The notes beneath the pieces are model-generated. The model saw nothing but the letters and a program-made list of their open reading frames with translations, was not told where the DNA came from and ran no database searches. A program made the position numbers and the translations under genes. From Pseudomonas fluorescens (GTDB lineage: Bacteria > Pseudomonadota > Gammaproteobacteria > Pseudomonadales > Pseudomonadaceae), in contig NZ_JAGGOF010000090.1 of the NCBI RefSeq assembly GCF_018614775.1, positions 31,734 through 95,733 of the forward strand: a DNA stretch of 64,000 bases, given 5' to 3'. Shown here one piece after another: positions 52,104 to 60,199 of this stretch. Each line of letters opens with the position of its first letter. The stretch's first letter is position 1.

Positions 52104-53033
52104 CTAAAAAGTTGTCGGAGACTTCTTCGTTTTTGGCTCAAGATTCAACGCCAGGACACTCGCCAACACGATAGCGGTCCCTGTCATGACCATCGTCGAT
52201 GGGCGTTCGCCCAGGAACATGGAGGCCATCAACATCGCGGTGGGCGGTATCAGGTAAAGCGCCATTGAAGCTCGGCTCACATTGCTGTGCGCCAACACAT
52301 AAGCCCAGGCGAGGTATGCCAACCCGCTGGGGAAGACACCGAGGATCAACACCGCCAGGTTCACCGATGCCGACGCCTGTCGTGCCGCGCCCAACAGGCC
52401 TGGCGCGAGCATGAACAACAGGACGGTGCCCGACCAAAGGGTGTAGCAAACCATGGTCAGTGCGTCGTAACGGTGGCAGTGGCGTTTTTGCAAAGAGAAA
52501 TACAGGCTCCAGGAGAGCGCCGCCAACAAAATCAATAGCCCGTGGGCGTCCATGTCACCCAAGCCACGATCACCCATGACCACTACGGCGGCGCCCAATA
52601 GTCCACAAAACACGCAGCCCCAGCGCCAACCACAGACGTGTTCTTTGAAGACCCAATGTGCCAGCAACGTGCTGAACAGCGGCGTGGATTGGGCCAGCAC
52701 ACTGGCCGCCCCGGCACTGACGCCCCGCTGTCCGAAATTGAGGGTGATGTGGTGCAGGCTCACCGCAAAAAAACCCAACACCGCCAGCAACGGCACATCC
52801 CTGAGACGCGGTCGGGCGATGCCCCTCGCCATCGCCACGAAGGCCATGAACACCGAAGCGATGAGAAACCGCATCAACGCCAGCTGACCGGGTTCATAGG
52901 CCTGCAAGCCAATGTGAATACCAATCGGTGAATAGGCCCAGCAGACAATCACAAACATCGTTGCCAGTAGGACTTTCACGCTCGATGTGCGAAGACTTAG
53001 CGCGCTTTTGAACAACCAACCACGGGTTTCCAT
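52104..53033 (-). CDS. EamA/DMT-family transporter
   Basis: 309 residues from METRGWLFKS (AGGA seven bases upstream). Ten hydrophobic helices in two EamA repeats: repeat 1 MFVIVCWAYSPIGIHIGLQAYEP-QLALMRFL and repeat 2 LILLAALSWSLYFSLQKR. RhaT/YdcZ-like exporters of this class move amino acids or other small metabolites. Divergent from the LysR regulator gene at 53135 with a 101-base gap holding a LysR-type palindrome, so the regulator probably controls this exporter. Confidence 0.88.
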   Translation of the reverse strand: METRGWLFKSALSLRTSSVKVLLATMFVIVCWAYSPIGIHIGLQAYEPGQLALMRFLIASVFMAFVAMARGIARPRLRDVPLLAVLGFFAVSLHHITLNFGQRGVSAGAASVLAQSTPLFSTLLAHWVFKEHVCGWRWGCVFCGLLGAAVVVMGDRGLGDMDAHGLLILLAALSWSLYFSLQKRHCHRYDALTMVCYTLWSGTVLLFMLAPGLLGAARQASASVNLAVLILGVFPSGLAYLAWAYVLAHSNVSRASMALYLIPPTAMLMASMFLGERPSTMVMTGTAIVLASVLALNLEPKTKKSPTTF

Positions 53034-53095
53034 CCTGAGTTCCTGCACAGGGCCATTTGCCTGTGAGTATCGAAACCCCTCCCACCTCAGCACAA

Positions 53096-53110
53096 GTGAC
53101 TTAAACTCAC
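53096..53110. promoter_or_regulatory. LysR-type palindrome between exporter and regulator
   Basis: GTGACTTAAACTCAC is an inverted repeat with T-N11-A structure, the canonical LysR recognition layout, midway between the divergent starts at 53033 and 53135. A weaker TCAC/GTGA pair lies just downstream near 53120-53131. Confidence 0.55.
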
Positions 53111-53134
53111 CTCATCATTCACTTTGGGTGAGCT

Positions 53135-54001
53135 ATGGAATTGTCCCAACTGCGCATGCTCAAGACAGTCTGCGACACCGGCAGCATTGCCCGTGCCGCC
53201 GAAGCGCTGCACTGCGTTCCGTCCAACATCACCGCACGCCTCAAGTCCCTGGAGCGAGAACTGGGGACCGCGTTGTTTTTCCGTGAAGGACGCGGCCTGC
53301 GGATCAGCCCGGCGGGCGAGGTGTTTCTGGAATATGCAAAGAAAATCCTCAGCCTGACGGAAGAGGCCCGCCGCGCCGTAAACCCCAGCAGCATGCCGAG
53401 CGGACCACTGCGCATTGGCGCAATTGAATCCAGCGCCACCGGACGCCTGCCGCAATTGCTGGCGAGATACCACGCGCAATATCCGCACGTCTCGTTGGAA
53501 CTGAGCACGGGCACCTGGGCCCAGTTGCTGGACGACCTCCAGCATCACCGGCTGGACGGCGTGATCGTCGCAGTCGACATCCAGCGTCCCGGGCTCAAGC
53601 GCACCGTGATGTACCGCGAAGACCTGGTGCTGATCGCGTCCGAATCCCATGGACCGTTGCGCAGCGCCGCCGACCTGCAAGGCAAGGCGATCTTCATGTG
53701 GCCCACGGGCTGCCCCTACCGCTTGGCGCTGGAGCAATGGCTGCTGCGCCACGATCAAGTGCAGACCATCATCAGCATCGCCAGCTACGGCGCCATCGTC
53801 GGCTGCGTCAGCGCCGGCGCCGGCGTCTCCCTGGTACCTCGCGGAATCTATGAACAATACCGCCAGGGCGCCGGCTGGACCGGCCATGAATTCCCCGAAC
53901 TGACGGGCATCGACAACCTGTTCTACTGGCACGAAAACGCCGGCTGCCACCCCGCCCGGGAAGCATTCCTGGCGATGCTGCAAACGGAGTTCGAACAATA
54001 G
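53135..54001 (+). CDS. LysR-family transcriptional regulator
   Basis: 288 residues. N-terminal winged helix (MELSQLRMLKTVCDTGSIARAAEALHCVPSNITARLKSLERELG) and a C-terminal periplasmic-binding-protein-like domain (GPLRIGAIESSATGRLPQLLARYHAQYPHVSLEL). Its length and domain order are standard. It should bind the T-N11-A site upstream and respond to a small effector, perhaps the compound exported by the divergent EamA protein. SD is GGTGAG about five bases before ATG, moderate. Confidence 0.92.
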   Translation: MELSQLRMLKTVCDTGSIARAAEALHCVPSNITARLKSLERELGTALFFREGRGLRISPAGEVFLEYAKKILSLTEEARRAVNPSSMPSGPLRIGAIESSATGRLPQLLARYHAQYPHVSLELSTGTWAQLLDDLQHHRLDGVIVAVDIQRPGLKRTVMYREDLVLIASESHGPLRSAADLQGKAIFMWPTGCPYRLALEQWLLRHDQVQTIISIASYGAIVGCVSAGAGVSLVPRGIYEQYRQGAGWTGHEFPELTGIDNLFYWHENAGCHPAREAFLAMLQTEFEQ

Positions 54002-54125
54002 CCGAGCGACCCACCCCCCTGTGGCGAGGGAGCCCATTTTTTGGCAGAGTGGTCTTTTTCCTATCCTATCGACAGCAGTACTGAAAGCGCTCAATCTGCT
54101 TTTCCGCGTTCAAGGACCGATCGCC

Positions 54126-54683
54126 ATGTCCCACCTCCCCACATTCCAAACCCACCGCCTCATCCTGACTCCATTGCAACTGGCCGACGCCGATGCCATC
54201 CAGGCCCTGTTCCCGCACTGGGAAATAGTTCGTTATCTCGACAGCCGAATACCATGGCCCTACCCCACCGACGGCGCGTTGTGCTACGTGCGTGATCACG
54301 CCCTGCCCGCCATCGAGCGCGGCGAAGAATGGCATTGGATGATCCGGCTGGCGTCGAACCCGGCCCAGGTCATCGGCAGCATCTCCCTCTACGACCAGCC
54401 AGACAACCACCGCGGCTTCTGGCTGTCACCGCAATGGCAAGGTCACGGCTACATGCGCGAGGTCTGCGAAGTCATCAACGACTATTGGTTTGTTACGCTC
54501 GATCACGCGGTGATGGTGGTGCCCAAGGCCGTAGGGAACCAGGCCTCACGACGCATTTCGGAGCGTGAGGGGATGCGATTACTCAGGACTGAAGAGGGAA
54601 AGTTTGTCAGTGGGGCATTGGGTAAGGAGGTGTGGGCATTGGACCGTGAACACTGGCTGAACCGCACCCCGCCGACGCGGTAA
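54126..54683 (+). CDS. GNAT-family N-acetyltransferase
   Basis: 185 residues from MSHLPTFQTHRLIL (AAGGA nine bases upstream). RimJ/RimL-like layout: start FQTHRLILTPLQLADADAI, mid VIGSISLYDQPDNHRGFWLSPQWQGHGYMREV with the acetyl-CoA pyrophosphate loop (Q-x-x-G-x-G/M: QWQGHGYM), and a later NQASRRISEREGMRLL. It transfers acetyl from acetyl-CoA to an amine, either a protein N-terminus or a small molecule. Substrate unknown. Convergent with the dioxygenase gene. Confidence 0.87.
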   Translation: MSHLPTFQTHRLILTPLQLADADAIQALFPHWEIVRYLDSRIPWPYPTDGALCYVRDHALPAIERGEEWHWMIRLASNPAQVIGSISLYDQPDNHRGFWLSPQWQGHGYMREVCEVINDYWFVTLDHAVMVVPKAVGNQASRRISEREGMRLLRTEEGKFVSGALGKEVWALDREHWLNRTPPTR

Positions 54684-54727
54684 TCGGCTCGGATGCGCAG
54701 AAGGCAGACCCCAATCAAACCGGCGGG

Positions 54728-55408
54728 TTAGACCAACCCAAAGACATAGTCGCAAGGCTCGAATCGCTCACTCGTGTCCATCCGGACATTTCGCAGCTTC
54801 GCGGTTTCCAGATGCGACGCGTAGAGCCGTTCCGAAAAAAAGCCCATCAGGATCGAACGACGACGGGCACCATTGACGTTCAGACTGGCGGCGTGGACCA
54901 ACTCGGCGTCGAACACCAGGATGTCCCCGGCACAACCCGAAAGCTGCACGGAGCGGGACTCATCAGTGAAGTCGAAGAGCGGCGCTTGCGGGCCGGGACG
55001 ATGACTGCCGGGCACGATACGTGTCGCACCGTTCTGCGGGCCATAGTCGTCGAAAAAGGCCAGGGCAACGGCCGTGTCGCCTGGTCGCTGGGCGGACAGG
55101 TCTCGGTGCAACTGCTGATGACCGCCACCCGCCAGCGGCTCGCGCCCTTCCACCTGTGCCAGGAAAAACCGCTCGGCGATCAACTCGCCCACCACCGCCA
55201 GCAGCTGCGGCAGACGACACACCGCCTGAATCGTTGGATCACAATCCAATAGCGAATGGCGCCAGTCCCAGCCGCGAGGGGTCGGCCACTGATCCGATGG
55301 CTTCACTCCGGCATCGAATACGGTACGAAGATCGGCCAGCCATTCGGCTGGGATTGCGCCACGCAGCAGGACGTAGCCGTTTTGGTGGAGTTGATTGCGG
55401 TCGGTCAT
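54728..55408 (-). CDS. phytanoyl-CoA-dioxygenase (PhyH)-family Fe(II)/2-oxoglutarate oxygenase
   Basis: 226 residues from MTDRNQLHQNG; GTG 55435 is an alternative. The double-stranded beta-helix iron site is visible: HRD in GGHQQLHRDLSAQ (first His and Asp), distal His in DAELVHAASLN, and the 2-oxoglutarate-binding Arg in RRRSILMGF. VPGSHRPGP matches the family's PGSH motif. It probably hydroxylates a small molecule; PhyH relatives act on fatty acyl chains, ectoine or secondary metabolites. It is monocistronic or weakly linked to the SDR upstream. Confidence 0.85.
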   Translation of the reverse strand: MTDRNQLHQNGYVLLRGAIPAEWLADLRTVFDAGVKPSDQWPTPRGWDWRHSLLDCDPTIQAVCRLPQLLAVVGELIAERFFLAQVEGREPLAGGGHQQLHRDLSAQRPGDTAVALAFFDDYGPQNGATRIVPGSHRPGPQAPLFDFTDESRSVQLSGCAGDILVFDAELVHAASLNVNGARRRSILMGFFSERLYASHLETAKLRNVRMDTSERFEPCDYVFGLV

Positions 55409-55575
55409 GGTGACTTCAATGTCCTTGTCGTTCACGCTTCTTCCATAGCGTCCGAAGGTCGGCCATGCGTCGGGTAATAGTAGGGAGCGGATGTTGATTT
55501 TGCGAGCCGCACTGGCATCCGACGGAAGTTCCTGTTGATCGCGGGCGGCGACGCAATGAATGATTGCGCCTGCGG

Positions 55576-56334
55576 CTACAGCAACTGCCCACCCGAAATG
55601 TCGAACGTCGTCCCATTGGCCCAGGCCATGTCATCGGACAGGATGGCGGCAACCGCACCGCCGATATCGTCCGGCAGACCGACGCGGCCCAGCGCAATGC
55701 CCTGTGCCACATAGGCGTTCACATCCTGGTTATCGCGCACTGCACCGCCGCCAAAATCGGTCGCGATGGCACCCGGGGCAATTGCATTCACCCGAATCTG
55801 GCGTGAACCCAGCTCTACGGCCATGTAACGGGTCAGCACTTCGACGGCGGCCTTCACCGCCGCATACACACTGTACCCCGGCAGCGTAAAGCGCACGAAG
55901 CCGGAAGAAACGTTCAGGATACGACCGCCGTCTGCTACCAGCGGCAACAGTTTCTGAGTCAGGAAAATCGGCCCGCGAAGGTGCGTCGCGACCAGTGAAT
56001 CAAACTGCTCTTCGGTCGCGTCGGTAAAATTCGAAAAGAGTCCGTTGCCGGCATTGTTGACGAGAAAGTCAAAGCGCTCGCGGCCGAACTCGGTCTTCAG
56101 GAGATCAATCACTGCGCCCGAAAAAGCCTGATAGCTGGCGGTATCGGTGATGTCGAGCGGCAGCATCGCCGCCTTGCCGCCCTGCCCTTCGATTTCCCGT
56201 ACCAGCGATTCGGCTTCTGCCGCACCGCTGCGATAGGTGCCGATGATACGGACGCCGCGCTTGGCGAGGTGAAGCGCCATGTTGCGGCCAAGGCCACGGC
56301 TGGCGCCTGTGATGAGTGCGATCGGATGGGTCAT
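55576..56334 (-). CDS. short-chain dehydrogenase/reductase (SDR)
   Basis: 252 residues, classical SDR. NAD(P)-binding TGASRGLGRN, structural NNAGNG, catalytic Ser in LNVSSGFV, Tyr and Lys in YSVYAAVKAAVE (Y-x-x-x-K), and PG in VNAIAPGAI. A basic Arg at the end of beta2 (TYRSGAAEAES) favours NADPH. Starts 155 bases away from the divergent AraC regulator, a common arrangement in which the regulator controls the enzyme. Substrate unknown. Confidence 0.9.
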   Translation of the reverse strand: MTHPIALITGASRGLGRNMALHLAKRGVRIIGTYRSGAAEAESLVREIEGQGGKAAMLPLDITDTASYQAFSGAVIDLLKTEFGRERFDFLVNNAGNGLFSNFTDATEEQFDSLVATHLRGPIFLTQKLLPLVADGGRILNVSSGFVRFTLPGYSVYAAVKAAVEVLTRYMAVELGSRQIRVNAIAPGAIATDFGGGAVRDNQDVNAYVAQGIALGRVGLPDDIGGAVAAILSDDMAWANGTTFDISGGQLL

Positions 56335-56489
56335 GGTCTGTCTCTGCTAGGTGAGGTGCGCCTTCGGCGTTTCTTGACCTGCTCAAGATAGGCAATGACC
56401 GGCTGGTAACCCACGCCCAATCAGCTCAATTTATTGCCTGATTGTATCAACCGTCTTGTGTGGCGACGGGGCGAAGGCATAATCGGCGC

Positions 56490-57389
56490 ATGACCAACGA
56501 TCTTGCTCCCCATCTCGATATAGCCCTGCGCCACGCGCCACCGGGTTTGACCGCCACGCCGATCCCGCGTGTGGACCTCTGTGTCGGCCAAGGCACGACA
56601 GACAAGGCGCCCTGCCTGTATCGCTCGATGATCTGCTTCATCCTGCAAGGATCGAAACGCGTTGCGATCAACGACAACCTCCTGAGCTACGACAGCGAGC
56701 ACTATCTCATCAGCGCCCTGGACCTGCCTTTGATCGGGCAGATTCTGGACGCTGAAGGCGGGCAGCCCTACGTTGCGGTATCGCTCGTACTGGATCCGGC
56801 CATACTGGCCGAGTTGGCGTCGAACATGCCGCCGGTTCGTGAAAGCGAACAAAAAGGAATGGGCATCACGATCAACCCGATGACCGCCCCGCTCCGCGAC
56901 ACATTGCTCCGTTTGTTGTCATTGCTGGACACGCCCGCCGATATCCCGCTGCTCGGCCCCCTGGTCGAACGGGAATTGCTTTATCGTCTCCTGCAGGGCC
57001 CCCAAGGGCGACTGCTGCGGCAGATCGCTCAACCCGAAGGCGCTCTGGCTAGCATCCGACGGGCCGTTGCCTGGATCCGAGACCATTACAACACCCGACT
57101 TCGCATCGAGGCGTTATGCGGTGCGAGCGGCATGAGCCGGGCAAGCCTGCATCGCCATTTTCTGTCGATGACCGGCCTGAGTCCTGTCCAATACCAGAAG
57201 CAGCTCAGATTGCAGGAAGCTCGTCAGCTTTTGCTTGCCGGCGAGCATCGCGCGTCTGACGTGGCGTTCGTGGTCGGTTATGAAAGCGCCTCACAGTTCA
57301 GCCGCGAATATGCACGGCAGTTCGGCGCACCGCCCGCACGCGACGTGCGCGCGATACGGCAGTCGATCGGCGCTCCAACCAGGGCGTAG
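56490..57389 (+). CDS. AraC-family transcriptional regulator
   Basis: 299 residues from MTNDLAPHLD. The N-terminal sensor part (CLYRSMICFILQGSKRVAIND, YLISALDLPLIGQIL, PYVAVSLVLDP) matches the AraC_N domain of regulators that often sit beside oxidoreductases. The C-terminal double helix-turn-helix (LRIEALCGASGMSRASLHRHFLSMTGLSPVQYQKQLRL and ASDVAFVVGYESASQFSREYARQFG) is intact. It likely controls the divergent SDR in response to a small molecule. A start at ATG 56442 is possible but has no SD and less conserved sequence. Confidence 0.88.
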   Translation: MTNDLAPHLDIALRHAPPGLTATPIPRVDLCVGQGTTDKAPCLYRSMICFILQGSKRVAINDNLLSYDSEHYLISALDLPLIGQILDAEGGQPYVAVSLVLDPAILAELASNMPPVRESEQKGMGITINPMTAPLRDTLLRLLSLLDTPADIPLLGPLVERELLYRLLQGPQGRLLRQIAQPEGALASIRRAVAWIRDHYNTRLRIEALCGASGMSRASLHRHFLSMTGLSPVQYQKQLRLQEARQLLLAGEHRASDVAFVVGYESASQFSREYARQFGAPPARDVRAIRQSIGAPTRA

Positions 57390-57422
57390 ACAGCAACTTC
57401 ATCCGCTGGCCTGTCGCCCCTG

Positions 57423-58163
57423 TCAAACCAGACGCGCGCCGCCATCGATGTTGAGCACCGCACCGTTCATGAACCCGTTGCTCATCAGGAAGACCACCGC
57501 CGCGCCCGCCTCCTCCGGCGTGCCGAGACGACGGAGCGGCAGGGCCTGCTCCATAGCGGAAACGAATGCATCACGCCCCTCCCCCAGCGCCTTGCTGAAG
57601 ATCGGCGTGTCGATCGGGCCCGGGGCCAACGTATTCACCCGAATCGGTGCCAGCTCCAGTGCCAGGCCACGGGCCAGGGCTTCCATCGCCGCCGACGCGG
57701 CGCCCAGCACGGCGGTGCCATGGGCATTGGGCCGATCGGCCAGGGACCCGGAGATGAAGGTGATCGATCCATCCTTGGCCAGGCGCTCACCGAGCGCCCG
57801 AATGGCGTACAGCCCAGCCCAGATCCGCTCTTCGAATGCGCGGCGCAGGTGATCAACCTCGGCTGCCATGACGGTTCCGGCGACGAACGTGCCGGCGAGC
57901 AGCACCAGATGGTCGACCACCGGGATGTCCGCCAATGCCGCAGCCACCGCTTCGGCCTGGGTGACATCGGCGCCCCGCCAGCCATCCAGGTCGAGGTCCG
58001 CAGAAGCTTGCTCGGCCCGCGCGGCATTGGAGCCGATGACGATAACCTTGGCGCCAGCTGCTTTGGCCTGCACCGCAGCGGCCAGACCGATGCCGGAGGT
58101 ACCACCGAAAATGACCACGGTGCGGTCAGTGAGGTTCGAAGCAAGCGTATGAGCGAAGTGCAT
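57423..58163 (-). CDS. SDR-like protein lacking the catalytic Tyr and Lys
   Basis: 246 residues with a clear SDR nucleotide-binding fold: GGTSGIGLA (14 residues from the cofactor start), LLAGT in place of NNAG, and APGPIDTPIF. The catalytic Ser region is ISGSLAD, but the expected Y-x-x-x-K reads L-G-A-A-S (in the stretch HGTAVLGAASAAMEAL), so both proton-relay residues are absent. The protein may bind NAD(P) without classical dehydrogenase activity, or use other residues. A LysR remnant lies divergently just upstream. Confidence 0.85.
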   Translation of the reverse strand: MHFAHTLASNLTDRTVVIFGGTSGIGLAAAVQAKAAGAKVIVIGSNAARAEQASADLDLDGWRGADVTQAEAVAAALADIPVVDHLVLLAGTFVAGTVMAAEVDHLRRAFEERIWAGLYAIRALGERLAKDGSITFISGSLADRPNAHGTAVLGAASAAMEALARGLALELAPIRVNTLAPGPIDTPIFSKALGEGRDAFVSAMEQALPLRRLGTPEEAGAAVVFLMSNGFMNGAVLNIDGGARLV

Positions 58164-58263
58164 GGTGTGTCTCCCGGGGGACGCCTGGATGACGTCGATG
58201 GCGTGGAGACTACGGTGCAGATCGCAGATTGATAATCATGGCTAGAGTCGCTTTAATAGTGCC

Positions 58264-58362
58264 ATGAAGGAACAAATCGGATTGGACCGTCTTACTGGAC
58301 TCATCGCGTTTGCCCGGGCAGCGTCGCTCGGCAGCTACACGGCGGCTTCGCGAGCGCTTTGA
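58264..58362 (+). pseudogene. truncated LysR-family regulator (N-terminal helix only)
   Basis: ATG 58264 opens MKEQIGLDRLTGLIAFARAA and continues SLGSYTAASRAL before TGA at 58360-58362. This is the first 32 residues of a LysR helix-turn-helix domain (F-x-x-A-x-x-S-Y-T-A-A-S-R-A-L), cut where the recognition helix should begin. The following 36 bases do not continue the domain in any frame, and the next gene (HD protein) is on the opposite strand. It lies divergently from the SDR-like gene, the usual place for its regulator. Probably a deletion remnant. Confidence 0.75.
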
Positions 58363-58398
58363 GGCGGTGGCTGTCCCTTTGCCGCGTGGCTCCGATCC

Positions 58399-59085
58399 TC
58401 AGTCGAGGCGATCGATGGCACGCGCAAGATTTGCCCGTGCCTGCTCTTCGAATGCGTCGAAGTACGGTGCAGTCGTGTAGATGCGCTCGCGCGCCAGGAA
58501 TCCCGCCAGAACCTGGCGCCGCTTTTGGCGATAAAACAACAACGGCACATGCCGGTACTCGCGCTGGATCTGTTGGTCGTACTCCTCGAACCGCTTGAAC
58601 GATGCCCCAAGGATCGCCAGGTCCGTGTCCACCAGCACCGCTTCATCCGTCGACGCCGGGACACCGTCGTGTCGCGTCACCATGACCAGGTCGTAAAGCC
58701 TGCGCCGCGTTTCATCGTCCAGGCCGCTAGCGCATGCCACCTCGTCCAGCCATTGCGCACTGCGCAACTCGTTGTCGCTGCGAAGGGGGTCGTAGATCGC
58801 GTCATGGAACCATAGCGCGAGGTCGATTTCGGCGGGGGCTTGGCAGGCTGCGTTGACGCGTCGGCGCGTCTTGAGGCACTCCTCCAAATGCTGGAGATTG
58901 TGGTACGCACGGTGCGGCTCGCAGTAGCGTCGAATGAGTTCTTCGTGCGTCTCTTGGGATGCGCATCCGACGCCAAGCTGCGCCCAGACGCTAGCCCAGC
59001 CGGCGAAATCCACGCTGTCAGGTAGGTCGAAGTTGCCGGAGGGACTGGCCGGATATAGACCGCTCTCTTCTGGCTGGTCCTTCAT
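58399..59085 (-). CDS. HD-domain metal-dependent phosphohydrolase-like protein
   Basis: 228 residues. HD-type metal ligands appear as YHNLQHLEECL (His), LALWFHDAIYDP (His-Asp), and VDTDLAILG (Asp). RYCEPHRAYHNLQH is typical of a family often misnamed 'NMDA receptor subunit' in databases. Role unknown; members are predicted to cleave phosphate esters or nucleotides. Its 3' end abuts the truncated LysR remnant, so the deletion junction lies between 58363 and 58398. Confidence 0.85.
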   Translation of the reverse strand: MKDQPEESGLYPASPSGNFDLPDSVDFAGWASVWAQLGVGCASQETHEELIRRYCEPHRAYHNLQHLEECLKTRRRVNAACQAPAEIDLALWFHDAIYDPLRSDNELRSAQWLDEVACASGLDDETRRRLYDLVMVTRHDGVPASTDEAVLVDTDLAILGASFKRFEEYDQQIQREYRHVPLLFYRQKRRQVLAGFLARERIYTTAPYFDAFEEQARANLARAIDRLD

Positions 59086-59196
59086 CGCTTTTCTTCCTCA
59101 GTGTGATGCTCTGTCCAGGCGATCAGTGCGGCGCGGCGGTTGATCGACTGAGTGTAACTGGATCCGTTAAGCAATCGGTGATGCCAACGCTGACGC

Positions 59197-59376
59197 TCAA
59201 TTGTGCCTGACCACCAGGCTGATCAAGATCAGCCGTTGCTGAGCATGGGAACAGGTGCCGTGAATCGCCCTACGCAAGCAATCCCAGGCGATGAATCCAA
59301 TGATCAGCACCTCGACCACGCCAATCAACACGTTGAATAGAAAAGATGAACAGTTGCTCCACCCGGCGTGATGCAT
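59197..59376 (-). CDS. candidate 59-residue membrane protein
   Basis: ATG at 59374-59376 (minus) with AGGA four to five bases upstream, 59 codons, TGA at 59197-59199. One predicted membrane helix (FLFNVLIGVVEVLIIGFIAW, residues 12-31) followed by a basic, Cys-containing tail (DCLRRAIHGTCSHAQQRLIL). Three cysteines. Not recognised in any family. A competing frame overlaps it on the same strand with no ribosome site. Lies in an AT-richer stretch than its neighbours. Confidence 0.45.
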   Translation of the reverse strand: MHHAGWSNCSSFLFNVLIGVVEVLIIGFIAWDCLRRAIHGTCSHAQQRLILISLVVRHN

Positions 59377-59725
59377 ATGTTCCTACAGAATCTGGAAGCA
59401 TTGGCTCGTTTCCACATCGAACTCTCACGATTCCTACGAAGCTCTCGGAATGTCTCACCTTGTCCGCCGGAGCTGCCCAAATCTATAGTCATTCCCGTCG
59501 CCCAATGATGGCGATCAGGTTTGGCGACCTGGGATCAAGTGCAAAAGTACTGCGTTTCTGCAAAGGCTTTGGCACACTTGCACGGCTGCCCGTTACGGCA
59601 GTTGTGCGCGGGAGACCTTAGGGTCTGCCGGTTTTCGATCCCGGTTCGCCAACCTGCGTGCAACTGCCACCCAATTGTTTGGCGACGATTGAGTGGCTCA
59701 ACATCACTAGATCGGAGTTTCAAAC
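59377..59725. other. 349-base gap with short dispersed repeats upstream of the 90-residue gene
   Basis: No gene is supported. TTTGGCGAC occurs twice (near 59520 and 59677), and GGTCTGCCGGTTTTCGATCC and GCCAACCTGCGTGCAACTGC resemble leader sequences that I associate with small tandem DUF3077/DUF6124-type genes in Pseudomonas. A plus-strand frame (59346-59621) has no ribosome site. Confidence 0.4.
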
Positions 59726-59998
59726 ATGGAAAGATATGTCCCCATTACAGGCATCGACTGCACGCCTGCTTCCCTACTCATCGATACCCAAGCCCCGCTT
59801 GACGTCTTGCATGCGACCGCTGATTACCGCATCCGCGTGGTGACCCAGGTATTGGAAAACATCGCGTTCCGATCCGAGATCGGTAGCGACACAGTGGTAC
59901 TTTCGGATTTCGCACAGCTTTTGGTGATTCCGTTGCGCGATGGGTGTGATTTGCTGGAGGTCATAGGTCGGCGGCTTCAGGCGCAGGTTGGAAGCTGA
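59726..59998 (+). CDS. small protein, possibly DUF3077/DUF6124-like
   Basis: 90 residues with GGAG eight bases before ATG and a strong terminator right after the stop. Sequence begins MERYVPITGIDCTPASLLID, then ALDVLHATADYRIRVVTQVL-like helix, then VVLSDFAQLLVIPLRDGCDLLEVIGRRL. The order (short beta start with Val/Gly-Ile-Asp, Leu-rich helix pair) loosely resembles small Pseudomonas proteins of the DUF3077/DUF6124 group, but similarity is weak. Acidic and soluble. Function unknown. Confidence 0.7.
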   Translation: MERYVPITGIDCTPASLLIDTQAPLDVLHATADYRIRVVTQVLENIAFRSEIGSDTVVLSDFAQLLVIPLRDGCDLLEVIGRRLQAQVGS

Positions 59999-60006
59999 TG
60001 GAGCGA

Positions 60007-60032
60007 CGGGCGCTTGATAGCGCCCGTTTTTT
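60007..60032 (+). terminator. intrinsic terminator after the 90-residue gene
   Basis: CGGGCGCT (60007-60014) pairs with AGCGCCCG (60019-60026) around TGAT and is followed by TTTTTT (60027-60032). Textbook Rho-independent terminator, nine bases past the stop codon, supporting that the upstream gene is expressed. Confidence 0.93.
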
Positions 60033-60199
60033 GAGAGCGATGACTGACCAAGCAATTCCAGTCCCTGACTGGCAGGGAACGGCCAAAAGCAGTCATTCGT
60101 GAGTTGCCGTTTTCGACCCATTGCAGTCGGTCAGGCATCTCCACGTTGGCGCGTAAACGCTGAATCGTGATCCAATGATTTCGGCAGGTCAGTTAGCTT

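Noticed and set aside
59346..59621. 91-codon plus-strand frame in the 59.4 kb gap
   Set aside because: No ribosome-binding site, no domain-like pattern, and it overlaps the start of the better supported small membrane ORF on the other strand.
59625..59660. GGTTTTCGATCCCGGTTCGCC resembling a tRNA T-arm
   Set aside because: No acceptor, D or anticodon arm can be folded around it, so it is not a tRNA.
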